From Gonium pectorale (taxonomy: Eukaryota; Chlorophyta; Chlorophyceae; Chlamydomonadales; Volvocaceae), in the NCBI GenBank assembly GCA_001584585.1, contig LSYV01000081.1, positions 140,495 to 152,459 on the forward strand: DNA of 11,965 nt. Reading direction: 5' to 3'. The notes beneath the pieces are model-generated. The model ran no database searches and was not told the origin of the DNA. It saw nothing but the letters and a program-made list of their open reading frames with translations. This document shows positions 1-8,750 of the stretch, one piece after another. Each line of letters begins with the position of its first letter. The first letter of the stretch is position 1. The position numbers and the translations under genes are program-made.

Positions 1-1503
1 AGCAGCGATCTCGGGGCGTCGGGAGAAGACGCCGAGGCGGCGGCTGGACACCGCCTCCCGGCGGGTGGCCGACGCAGTGGCGGGCCCTCCTGCAGCCACG
101 ACGGCGGCAGCGGCGATCTTGGCGGCGGTGTTTACGCAGGCACGGGCTCGGGCAGCCTCATGAGGGTCTCACCGCTGCACGCTGCCGCCGCCGCTAGCGC
201 TCCAGGTGGCGGCAGCGGTAGCGGCGCCGCCGCCCGCCACCCTCCACTGCACCTGTCGCCCTCGCCAAAGCAGCATCGGGGCATTGCACTGTCCGCCCAG
301 GGCGCTGGCGAGCTGCCCTCCCCGGAGGCCCAGTCCTGCCCCACCGAGGCGACCGCCTCAACGGGAGATCCAACGGGCGGCCTCCACCGCCGCCGCCGCG
401 CCCACGCTGACACAGATGCCGGCCTTGCGCCGCAGCCGGGCGGCAGCTTAATGCTCGCGCTCAGCAGCGTCAGCGCCGGCTGGGAGCACACCGCCGGCGC
501 CCGCCCACGGCTCATGGCGTCGCCGCCCTGCGTCGTCGGACGCAGCCTGTCCGTCACGATCGCGAGGACGGAGGCCTCGGCCGCCGCCATCGCCGCCGCC
601 GCCGCCGCCGACAACCCGCGCGCCCGCCTGCACCAGGTGCTCCGCACCGTCCTGCGCGACTCCGCCGGTGGCGACGGCCGGGCAGGCGACGGCCACACGT
701 GCAGCGCCGCGGCCCTATGCCGTATGGACCGCACCTACTCGGTCAACAGCCGCAGCAGCGGCTCTGGAGGGGCGTGCCCATCCCTCAGCGCCTTGTCCCA
801 CGCACGGCGCGGCTCGATAGACAGTCCTCGGCTGAGCGGCGGCGGCAGTGGCCTTAGCGTGCGAGGATGCGTTGATGTATGGGCTGCGGCGGGGCAGCGG
901 CGGCCGCCGCCCATCCATAACACCAGCAGCCGGGCGCTGCTGCTCAGTCCGGGAAGGAACTGGGGCCCCTCGCTTTCGGACATCCAGCCTTGGGCGACCG
1001 CAGCTGGTGTAACCGGCCCCCAGGGGGCAGCGGCGGTGGCGGTGACGGGTGGGGCCACGACCACACCTGCGAGCCCCGGTGCAGAGGTCGGCTCGCCGCG
1101 GCGCGACCAATCTGGCGGCCAGCGGGGTGCACACGCTGCCCTGACGGCGACGCCGGCCGGGCCCGTCGGTGGCAGCGGTGCCCATCTGTGGTCCCAGCGT
1201 GCGCCAGATGCCGGTGGAGCGCCCACGACGGCGCCACCCTGCAAGGCAGAGAGCGCGGCCGCCGCCAGCCCGCAAGTTGTCCCGCGAGCGGTTTCCATTC
1301 GAGGCTCTTCTCCCAACGTTTACGGGACTCGTGCCGGCGGCGGCGGCGGTGGCCAACGGGGTGGCGGCGGAATGTGCGGCTCGGGTGCCGCCGGCTGCAC
1401 GATTGGGGATGCCCGCTGGCACGAGGTGGCGGTGAAGCCGGTGGTGGACCCCATGAGCGGCGAGCGGGTGCTGCTGCTGGTGCAGACAGACGTCAGCAAG
1501 CAG
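1..1503 (+). CDS. Cyclase exon 1: low-complexity region and end of PAS-like domain (partial at window edge)
   Basis: Frame 1 is open from the first base to the donor at 1503/1504 (AGC AAG CAG|gtgggg), 501 codons. The true start codon and the PAS core are upstream, so the ATG at 160 is internal. Codons 1-470 are rich in Gly, Ser, Ala, Pro and Arg, with runs such as AAAAAAD (about 590-612) and a Gly run near 1333-1370. Codons 471-501 become conserved in character: [20 protein letters not shown] followed by LVQTDVSKQ, the pattern of the last PAS beta strands before a cyclase. The exon could hide an in-frame unspliced intron in the low-complexity part; I see no need for one. Confidence 0.85.
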
Positions 1504-4500
1504 GTGGGGGTGGTGAGGGGGGGGATAGCGGGGTGGGGGTGGGGTGGGGGTGATAAAGATTTCGTGGGGGGGTGAGCGCGCGGGAGCAGGGCTGGGGTAG
1601 AAGTTTGAGTATGTGCTCGCTGACGGTTAAGCCCAGCTCGCAGTCCAGGCGGCATATGGCGACATAGGTGGGATGCCTGCGCCGCCCCTCAGCATCCCGA
1701 CCCTCCACCGGGCCTTAACCCCAGGTCGCTGCGGAAGAGGTGCTGGCCAGGGTGCTGGAGGCGGAACACAGGTGAGGGACGAGCGAGGGAGGCGCTGAGC
1801 TGGGAGGGGCAGGGAGGGTTGTGTGTGTCCGCAGTGCCGTTCGTGCGCCTGACGCCCCTGCCCCACCCACGCATCGCTGCACCTGTGCGGGACGAGGGAG
1901 GGAGGGAGGAAGGGAGGGGGGAGGGAGAGAGGGAGGGAGGGGGGGCGCCGAAGTAGTGTGATGCCCCCGGGAGTGGCTGGCAGGAAGGACGTCTGCCCTA
2001 CGGCGGTTGCGGAGTGAATGCCGGCAATAATTGTTGACCAGCCAGCGACAGCCCCCAGCTTATGTTGGGTGGCTGCCGTAGGTTGCGTCCGTGGCTTCAC
2101 ACCGACGGCCTTTTACGGTGCTTGCCTAACCTGCATGTTGAGTTGTAAACATGTCATAACGCATCGTCCCACCGCCCCCGGCCGCTCTTCTACCCCTCCA
2201 CCTGCCCGCCCCCCAGGCTGCTGGCGGACGTGTTCCCGCAGCACGTGGTCGCCGACATGACCGCGGCCAGGAACGCCAGCGCCGAGGCGGCTCGCCGGGG
2301 CTTCAAGCTGCTGGGGCACATTCAGGTGCGCGTCGGGCATGCGGCGACGTACGCCGCCCACGCGCGTGCTGTCAGAGAGCTGCCATAGCGCTCACAGTGA
2401 TGTATTCAGTGTGTACCCCCGCCCCAGTGTCTACCTCCACCCGCCTCCCACAGACCTGCATGCGCTACCGTGCGCCAACTGGCCCGCTCGCAGATAACAG
2501 CGCTGCCTCCTTCCTGGGTTTTAAGCCTTCATGCCTGCAGCCCGGAACCAGCTGGCTGCCTCGTGGCAACCCGTGTGGGTTTGGGTTACTCCCAGGCGTC
2601 TGCGCCGCTGCCTCACACCCCCTTGTTGCCCCACGTCACTCACTGCCGCAACCCGCGGTTATTCGCTCCCCCCCCCAGGACCCCGCTGCGCTGGCCACCT
2701 CCCACGAGTGCATCACAATCCTGTTCGCGGGTGGGTGCGGGCCGGGGCGGTCGGGCAGCGGCAAGGCGCAAGATGTGAAAGGGTCCAGGGAGCTTGATTT
2801 GGTGCCCAGGGGGCGTCAAGCGGAAGGTTGTCATGTCAGTCGCGGCGCTGGTTTGGGGGCGGGTCGAGGTGTCCTAAACACGACACCAGCCCATGCTGGG
2901 ACTCTGGAACATGTTCCCTCCCCTCCCCTCGCGGACGGGCCATTGGTTGCTGATGGGAAAAGGCGCCTGGCCCAAGCCATGAGCCATAATACTTTCCCCT
3001 CTGTCCAGAGGTATGTTTACTCGTGTTGATCACCGTCCAATTATGCTGCTGGAAACACAGCCAGTTATTACCGACTTCGTTGTTTCAAAACCCCATCCTC
3101 CCCCTCCCCCCTCTCCCCCCTTTCCCGCGCCCCCCCCCCTCCGCCTCCCAGACATCAAGGGCTTCACGTGCATGTGCAAAGAGGTGCCCCCCGCCGCCGT
3201 CATGACGTTCCTCAACGACCTCTACACGCGGCTGGACAGGTGCGGGAGGGAGTGCTGTGGGGGGTGCTGCTGGGGGGGGGAGCGGGGGACCAGCAGGAGG
3301 GAGGGGGTTGGAAGGGGCCTGGGAGGACGGTGACACGGGAGCGGCCGCTCCGGTGGCTGGGCAGTTGTCGGATCAGGGACAGGTGCGGGCCAGGGACAGC
3401 TGCGGGCCAGGGACAGCGGGCGGTAGCCTCGGACGCTACCCAGCCAGCACCACCTCTATCCCTCTCCCTCCTTCCTCCCCCTGCCCCCGCCCTCAGCCTG
3501 ACCGACGTGTACGGCGTGTACAAGGTGGAGACCATCGGGGACTGCTACATGGTGCGTGGGAAGGGGAGAGAGGGGTGCGAACGGGGGGCGATGGGCGAGA
3601 AAGGCGGCGAACGAGGTGGTGCGCTGGGTTTTGGTGCGAGGGACGGGGTAAGTCTGAATGCCCCTAGTCCGGAACTAAAGCCGTCCTCTGGACCCGCTCT
3701 TCCCCGCCCGCCCCCACTCCCCCCCCCCCCCACAGGTCGCTGGCGGTCTGGTTGCCCGCGGCGCCGACGGCATCGGCACGGTGGTCCGCGGGGGCGAGAG
3801 CGACCCGCTGGCGGCGCAGCGCGTGGTGTCGTTCGCGCGGGCCATGCTGGCGGAGGCGGCCGCGGTCAGGCTGCCCAACACGGGGGAGCCGGTGCAGGTG
3901 GGAGGGCGGGGATCGGGCCGTGGGCCGGGTCGAGGATGGGCAGGGCAGTTCAGGTTGGGAGGATTCCGGCCTTGGGCCGCGGGAGTGTGGGAAGGAGGAG
4001 GGCACGCATGGGGCGGCAGCGAATGTCTGGGACACCCCGGCGCGCTGCCTTCAGCTTGCACGGAAGCAAGAGCATCATGCGGTGCCCGACCCGTGGAGGC
4101 AATCAACATGCGGCCACCAAACAGCAGAGGTGACCCATGGGTCGCTCCCAGCACGCGTTTCGCAGCGCCTGTGCCGCACCTACCGAGGGTGGGGGTTGGG
4201 CCCGTGGGCGTGCCAATAGGGGAGGGTTGCAGGTGGATTCGGCAACAGCCGGGGCGCCCTGAAGTGCTGCACGGGTGCAGCGTGCTGGGAAGACGGAGGC
4301 CAGAGGATGACCCACGGGTCACTGCCCCCCTCCCCCCCCCCCGCCACCCCAGATGCGCATCGGCATCCACAGCGGCCCCGCCACCAGCGGCGTGGTGGGC
4401 GCCAAGATGCCGCGCTTCTGCCTGTTCGGGGACACGGTCAACACGGCCAGCCGCATGGAGAGCACCGGCACGCCCGGCTGCATACACATATCGGCGGCCA

Positions 4501-5373
4501 CGCGGGCGCTGCTGCCGGCGACCGAGGACGAGCTGGGATGGGCGCCGTCGGGGGGCGTGGAGGTGGGCAGGCGGGCGGGCCGGGGGGTGGGCGGGCCCGC
4601 AGGGAAGTGGGCGGGGTGGCCAGGGAGGGAAATGGGAGGCTTTGTTTAGGATGTGGGGCGGAGGGGCTTGCCGGACGTACGTTACTGTTCTCACTTTGAG
4701 AGGGCGCCAGCAGGTGAAACCGCTCCCTGGGCCTGGGCTGCCGTACTGGATCCAACTTCCACTAGCCATTTTCTTGTCCTCCCTCATGCTTTCGTGGCAA
4801 CCCGACGGTCACCGTTCAGCTTGCTCATGGAGTAACCCCCTGTCGCATGGCATACTTCCTCCAACTCCCCCCTGCTGCAGCTGCAGCTGTTCCCCTCCCC
4901 GGCTCCAGTCTGTCGCCTACCTCGCCCTTCTTATACTGCCATTTCTCAGATCGGGGCTTCTTCCCGTCGGGCACCCAACCATCCGGGCTTGCGAATACAA
5001 CATTTCCTCGGCCCCCTCCCCACCCACCCCACTCCCCCCGCAGGTCAAGGGCAAGGGCACCATGGACACCTTCCTGTGGTCACCCTACAGCGAGGCGGCC
5101 GCACGGCAGCGGGCGGAGCAGTGGAGGACGACAAGCATACTGGGCACGATGTCCGAGAGAGCAATCGCCGCCGCGGCCGCGGCGACGGCTTTGGCGGCTG
5201 GGAGAGAGGGACCTAACGGCAGCCGGGCGGTGCCCGCAGAGGGCGGTGCCCCCGCCACAGCCGGTCTTGGCAGGCTGAGTGCTCCGGAGGTCCGGTGCCA
5301 GATCGAAGGGAGTGGGAGCAGGACGCGAGACGGGCACGACAGGGACGAGTGGCCTATGGACTTGTGGGAGTGA
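1..5373 (+). CDS. PAS-linked class III guanylyl cyclase, 3' part of a multi-exon gene (5' end outside window)
   Basis: This gene converts GTP to cGMP and pyrophosphate. I join nine exons: 1-1503, 1725-1771, 2217-2325, 2679-2730, 3152-3239, 3497-3551, 3736-3897, 4353-4562 and 5044-5373, giving 851 residues and a TGA. Every intron is GT-AG and every phase fits. Residue numbers count from the window start. Residues 471-501 resemble PAS C-terminal strands. Residues about 502-553 form the helix before the cyclase domain ([14 protein letters not shown]). The catalytic domain runs about 560-758: metal Asp571 (FADIKGFT), metal Asp615 (ETIGDCYM), Glu611 and Cys695 (guanine type, in place of Lys/Asp of adenylyl cyclases), Asn702 and Arg706 (NTASRMES), and the VKGKG lysine 746. 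No membrane segment lies within the window; one could lie upstream. Seen: motifs and splice sites. Family knowledge: residue roles. Inference: an active homodimeric guanylyl cyclase controlled by the PAS-like region. Volvocine algae have many such genes, so I give no symbol. Confidence 0.93.
1725..1771 (+). CDS. Cyclase exon 2: linker helix
   Basis: This 47-nt exon lies between taaccccag and gtgagg. It reads [15 protein letters not shown] and then two bases of an Arg codon completed by exon 3. The heptad-like spacing of Val, Leu and Ala fits a coiled coil that passes a signal from the PAS-like domain to the cyclase. The frame joins exactly to DVSKQ before it and LLADVF after it. Confidence 0.88.
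1772..2216 (+). other. Cyclase intron 2
   Basis: This 445-nt intron runs from gtgagg to cccccag. It carries a long polypurine tract in its middle and AT-richer sequence around 2010-2160. No coding segment in it fits the conserved junction VLEAEHR|LLADVF. Confidence 0.85.
1894..1945 (+). repeat. Polypurine tract, GGGA/GGGAG-like
   Basis: About 52 consecutive purines, mostly GGGA units with many G-runs of three or more, ending in a run of G. The tract lies inside cyclase intron 2. It could form a G-quadruplex or triplex; that is inference. Confidence 0.85.
2217..2325 (+). CDS. Cyclase exon 3: signalling helix before the catalytic domain
   Basis: This 109-nt exon finishes the split Arg codon and then reads [19 protein letters not shown], ending GFKLLGHIQ. 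The LL-x-x-hydrophobic-P-x-x-V pattern is the hallmark of the helix directly before class III nucleotide cyclase domains. The acceptor is cgccccccag and the donor is cag|gtgcgc. Confidence 0.92.
2326..2678 (+). other. Cyclase intron 3
   Basis: This 353-nt intron runs from gtgcgc to ccccccag. Nothing coding is seen: the protein reads straight through as LLGHIQ|DPAALA. Apparent open frames on the + strand here are not conserved in character. Confidence 0.85.
2679..2730 (+). CDS. Cyclase exon 4: first catalytic strand, up to the metal Asp codon
   Basis: This 52-nt exon reads [17 protein letters not shown] plus the first G of the Asp571 codon. ITILFAD is the first beta strand of the cyclase fold, and Asp571 is its first metal ligand. 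The acceptor follows a C-run; the donor is gcgg|gtgggt. The codon is split G|AC across the intron. Confidence 0.92.
2731..3151 (+). other. Cyclase intron 4, splitting the metal Asp codon
   Basis: This 421-nt, phase 1 intron runs from gtgggt to cctcccag. It ends in a long C-run broken by T. No exon is needed between LFA-G and AC-IKGFT. Confidence 0.88.
3152..3239 (+). CDS. Cyclase exon 5: metal site and first helix
   Basis: This 88-nt exon completes Asp571 and reads [20 protein letters not shown] then NDLYTRLD, ending with two bases of a Ser codon. FADIKGFT is the first metal-binding motif, and [10 protein letters not shown] is typical of the helix that follows it. The acceptor is cgcctcccag and the donor is acag|gtgcgg. 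Confidence 0.95.
3384..3417 (+). repeat. 17-bp perfect tandem duplication in cyclase intron 5
   Basis: TGCGGGCCAGGGACAGC occurs twice without spacer (3384-3400 and 3401-3417). A degenerate partial copy (tcagggacaggt) lies just before it. It is within the 257-nt intron 3240-3496. Confidence 0.9.
3497..3551 (+). CDS. Cyclase exon 6: specificity Glu and second metal Asp
   Basis: This 55-nt exon completes Ser600 and reads [18 protein letters not shown]. Glu611 sits where adenylyl cyclases have Lys and marks guanine preference. Asp615 is the second metal ligand. The donor is atg|gtgcgt. Confidence 0.96.
3736..3897 (+). CDS. Cyclase exon 7: central helix of the catalytic domain
   Basis: This 162-nt, phase 0 exon reads [12 protein letters not shown], continues through the helix [15 protein letters not shown] and ends NTGEPVQ. 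The start continues CYM|VAGGL, the normal cyclase sequence. The segment [13 protein letters not shown] between strand and helix is somewhat longer than in compact cyclases. Confidence 0.95.
3898..4352 (+). other. Cyclase intron 7
   Basis: This 455-nt intron runs from gtggga to caccccag. It carries two related palindromic sites (4132-4143 and 4309-4320, GACCC-N2-GGGTC). No coding segment fits between GEPVQ and MRIGIH. Confidence 0.87.
4353..4562 (+). CDS. Cyclase exon 8: Cys specificity residue and transition-state Asn/Arg
   Basis: This 210-nt, phase 0 exon reads [20 protein letters not shown], then [19 protein letters not shown]. Cys695 in RFCLFG replaces the Asp of adenylyl cyclases. Asn702 and Arg706 are the usual transition-state residues. 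The exon ends APSGGVE at the donor gag|gtgggc. Confidence 0.97.
4563..5043 (+). other. Cyclase intron 8
   Basis: This 481-nt intron runs from gtgggc to cccccgcag. It is G-rich near the donor and C/T-rich towards the acceptor. The protein reads through as GGVE|VKGKG, so no hidden exon is needed. Confidence 0.88.
5044..5373 (+). CDS. Cyclase exon 9: VKGKG motif, C-terminal tail and stop
   Basis: This 330-nt terminal exon begins [12 protein letters not shown], the end of the catalytic fold with the phosphate-contacting lysine. About 95 residues of Ala/Gly/Arg-rich tail follow, ending PMDLWE and TGA at 5371-5373. The acceptor is cccccgcag. The tail shows no domain I recognise. Confidence 0.95.
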   Translation, partial: VKGKGTMDTFLWSPYSEAAARQRAEQWRTTSILGTMSERAIAAAAAATALAAGREGPNGSRAVPAEGGAPATAGLGRLSAPEVRCQIEGSGSRTRDGHDRDEWPMDLWE

Positions 5374-5618
5374 CGGCCAGCAGGCAATCACGTCAACTGG
5401 CCCAGCGTGCCCGGGCCCCGAGGACCGATGTGCGCTGCGGGGTTCGGAGCGTGGGCAGTGGCCTTAGGTGAGAATGGCTTTGATTAATGACCGCAAATGA
5501 AACATGCGACACAAATACGCATGCACCCTATGGTGCTGGGAGCATGTTGGGCGGGTTGTGAGAGCGATAAAGCCGTTTGTAGCGGGATCCAGGACCCTTG
5601 TCGTAAAGTGTCGTATGT

Positions 5619-5645
5619 GTCGTACAAGCGTGGTCGTACAAGCGT
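5619..5645 (+). repeat. Short direct repeat, GTCGTACAAGCGT twice
   Basis: The 13-mer occurs at 5619-5631 and 5633-5645, separated by one G. Further TGTCGTA-type copies lie just upstream (5599-5615). It is in the presumed 3' UTR of the cyclase. Confidence 0.85.
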
Positions 5646-6304
5646 CAGCGACCGTACCACACCGGTCACTGCGCTTCGGGCGGGCATTGTTGGGCCTTGT
5701 GAGGGGGTATGTCGCATTTTGGTGGTTGGCTGGGGGCCGGGATTTGGGGTTTTGTGCCAAGCGGGCGGCATCAGGGCTGCGAGGCCGTCGGGCGCCTCCG
5801 CCTGCCCTGAGTGCCGTACGTGTTTACTTTGGAGCGCGATTGCGTGCAGCCAGGGTGGTGCAATGCTGGTCTGGGGGCCTGGCAGCAGGCGCAAAGAGCG
5901 TGGCAGGCGGGCATGTCGGGGCACGCTGTTGGTCCGACTCGCGTGCACAGCAGCTTGACGGGGCTGCGCAGGCAGGGGCCCCTTCGCCCGGTGCCGGAGG
6001 CCTCCTCCCTACGCTCGCTCCACCAGCTGCTGTATCGTGTCTGTCGCGTCGCGCAGTCCCACGATTCCCATTTTTGCTAGACGTCCTCAAATTACGTGAT
6101 TACTATGTGACGCATTCAGGGTATGTGGGTGAATCCGCGCATCGTTCGCATCGCCCGAAAGGCCGCCCGGTTAATGGGATGGCTGGCTTGGTAAGCTCCT
6201 TCATTGCTTGCTTGGGCACTGAGCCCGCCCGCAGTCGGCGGAGGACCGGCGCTCGGTGCGTCTAATGCCATATGTCACCCGCCCACCTTATGCTTCGAGT
6301 GGAC

Positions 6305-6316
6305 AATAAAAATAAA
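6305..6316 (+). promoter_or_regulatory. Twin AATAAA hexamers
   Basis: Two AATAAA hexamers lie end to end in AT-rich sequence about 930 nt after the cyclase stop. AATAAA is the usual poly(A) signal in animals, while volvocine algae use TGTAA. It may therefore be chance or an alternative signal. Confidence 0.25.
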
Positions 6317-8750
6317 TATGCGGGTCGACAACTGCCGTACAGCAGCCGCGCGGGGTCTTTGCCGTACTCCATCGCCACTGTCGCTGATTCGAGGCAGGGC
6401 GCGCGGCTCCTGTGTCCGCACCCAAAGGAAGCCCGCAGTTGGCCGAGGACTTGCCTGCGGATTGGGGCCGACGCGTGGGTTGCCGCCGCAGGGGTGGATG
6501 AGCGCTCGGCCCTTGGTTGGGAATGCGAGGGGGTACTTCTGTTCAGCAGACGTGTCTGCTCGTGTGGTCTCATGCCTCATGCGGGCTGCAGCTGTGTCAG
6601 CTGGGGCTCTATCTGCTGCAGGTCGGCGGGCCTGAGGCGTTGGAGTGCAGCTGTATGCGTCAAGCGTGTTGCGCAAAATGGGTTGGGTAGTGCGGCGTTT
6701 GGAGAGAGCACCAAACAGTGCTTGATGCAAATTTTCCAACGCTGAGCGCTGGAGGGACCCGTGCGCCCGGATGTTTTGTTTGCCGTACAAGATGGACGAG
6801 CGAAGAGAGAGGACCCCAAGCAATGTGAATCCTTGCCCAAGAGATACGCTGTCAAGCTGCATGTATGCATGCATCGGGGTATTGGTAAATGGGAAATGCG
6901 GGGAGGTTGCAATTGAGAGATTGGTCAAATGCGGACTTGAACCACCCGATTTAGGGCGCCGCGTTGGTTGGCCTGTCCAGTGGACAGGTCGCCCGGCACG
7001 CGCGGTTTTTTGGGGATCACGAATGCACACGGGGGCGTAGCCCGCCGGCCGGGCGCTTTGTGCCATTCTGGAAAAACCGGATGCCGAGTTGGGTCTTAAG
7101 GTGACGAGCTGGCTGATGCTTGGCTGATGGTGCTGGGTAAACCGGTATGTAGTTGCTCAGCGATGGGGTGTGGTGCATGCGGTCGCTGACGGTCCCGTCG
7201 TAGCAAACGCGCGGTCCTTGATTTGATTTGTGCCTCCGTCCCGACCCCGTCCTTGGCAGCGGGCCGGGCGCCGCGCGCCCTGCGCCTGTGCATGGGTGCC
7301 CGTGCTGCCCATGCCCGCTGGGCGGGTGGTAAGATAAGTAGTGCCATGAGGGATGGCTTCCTGGCTCGGCCTATGGCGCAGAGCCTGGTAATCTTTCTTC
7401 GTCCGAAGAAAAGTACGGCCTTTTTGGCGGTTTTGGACGATGACGTGGGGACAAGCTCCGCCAATGCAAGGCTGTGGACTGGCAGCCAGCAGTATTTGCG
7501 TGTACCTGGTCTACCTGCTGTGGACCCGCACGGCATGGCAGATGCCAGACCACCGCCGGGGCAGGCTGCAGCTCCTGAATGCGAAGTGCCCATACTGCTC
7601 GTCTTTATGTCTGGTGTGGTCAAGCTGGGTGAGATGCCCAAATAGGACTGGCGCAGGGGTACGGGTGACATTGGTCGGGCGCAGCGCAGCGCGGTGCAAC
7701 ACGTGGTGGCGGGGGCAATGTCGGAGCGCCGACGCTTCCTGCGAGCCTTTGCATGGACCGCCCACAGACACGGCGGTGACGGCGGATGCGCGATCGAGTC
7801 GCCTGAGTTGTTTCGTGTCGCCTGTGACGGTCGCGTTTCGCGCTCGCGCGCGCGCAGCAGGCGGGGCTGCACGGCCTGAAGCTGCAGCCGCGTCTGTCCG
7901 GTATAGTGTTCGGCATCGAATGCGGGCAGGGCATATTGCGGAATGCAGCTGCGATCGGCGTGCCCAAAGTGATGGGTTGTGTTTGTACTGAATCGTGGCG
8001 CGGGAGGGCGTCGGTCGTCGGGGCGGGAGAGACGCTCTTATGGCTCCTTGCCTTAAGCGGAGAGAACCGCGGGGGGCCCGGCTGTCTGTTGCGTTTAGGC
8101 GGGTGCAGGTGCAGCTGAGGCCTCTCCTTGACGTGCACGTGTCCTCCTTGGCCACCGACGCGCCGGGCCGCAAGGTTAGGGCCTGCCTCGTACCGATACC
8201 CGTCGCAACGGGTTCCGCGCTGGGCCCGTAGACCCGCCGACTCGGTTCTTGAATCGTAATGTCCGCTGTCCGAAGCGCCTCACTTCCGAAAAGCCTCTGC
8301 CTTACCCGTGCGCGCCAGTCGACTCAACCCAGGGGCGGCAGTAAGTTGGAGCCGCGCTGAGCCGACCGTGGCTAGGCGGCCTGTCCGCGGCCTCCCGCGT
8401 CCCCCCGGGCTCAGCAGCGGCGGCGTCCTCCGGCGCTCGCAGCGGTTTCGATCTCCCCGAGGCAACTCCTCACCCGAGGTCCCGAGCAGCCCGCACGCAC
8501 ACCGGGGAGTGTGGGGCGCTATGATGGCTGGCGGGACTCTCTTCAGCACTCATAATCAGGGCCGAGCAGGTGACGCGGCAAGCCAGGAGGGCGCCGACCC
8601 GCGGGTCGGGCGTGGGCCCAGGCGGATCCCCGCCAGCCTGCCGCCGGCTGCCACAGCCGCTGAAGCGGGGTAGAGACGAGGACCATAACCCGCTTCCCCA
8701 CCCCAATATCCGCAATTCGTCCACGGCCCCCCACCCGGCTTTGACGGATG

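Noticed and set aside
160..1575. A self-contained 471-codon protein starting at ATG 160
   Set aside because: The same frame is open back to base 1. Its last 24 codons are intron sequence after the donor at 1503/1504. It is an internal piece of cyclase exon 1.
3675..4787. A 370-codon - strand protein
   Set aside because: It is antisense to cyclase exons 7 and 8, Pro/Arg-rich and without a domain. It arises from GC-rich antisense frames.
3781..5373. A single 530-codon + strand protein
   Set aside because: It reads through introns 7 and 8 and shares the cyclase frame only in exon 9. The conserved motifs of exon 8 are in another frame.
5811..6080. An 89-codon + strand open frame with moderately high GC3
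   Set aside because: Its C-terminal half looks slightly coding-like, but there is no motif, no upstream signal, and its place right after the cyclase suits 3' UTR better.
6930..6970. A possible - strand tRNA T-arm (GGTTCAAGTCC)
   Set aside because: The arm pairs in only four of five positions and no matching acceptor, anticodon or D-arm lies at the right distance.
6971..6987. Hairpin CCTGTCC-AGT-GGACAGG
   Set aside because: It is a clear but short inverted repeat with no T-run or gene end nearby; chance is likely in this composition.
7223..7645. A 140-codon + strand open frame
   Set aside because: Codon use is mixed (AAA, TTT, AGT, ATA present) unlike the high-GC3 exons, and no motif is seen.
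7096..7872. A 258-codon - strand open frame
   Set aside because: Mixed codon use, no domain, and it overlaps + strand frames of similar length in G/T-rich sequence. There is no splice context.
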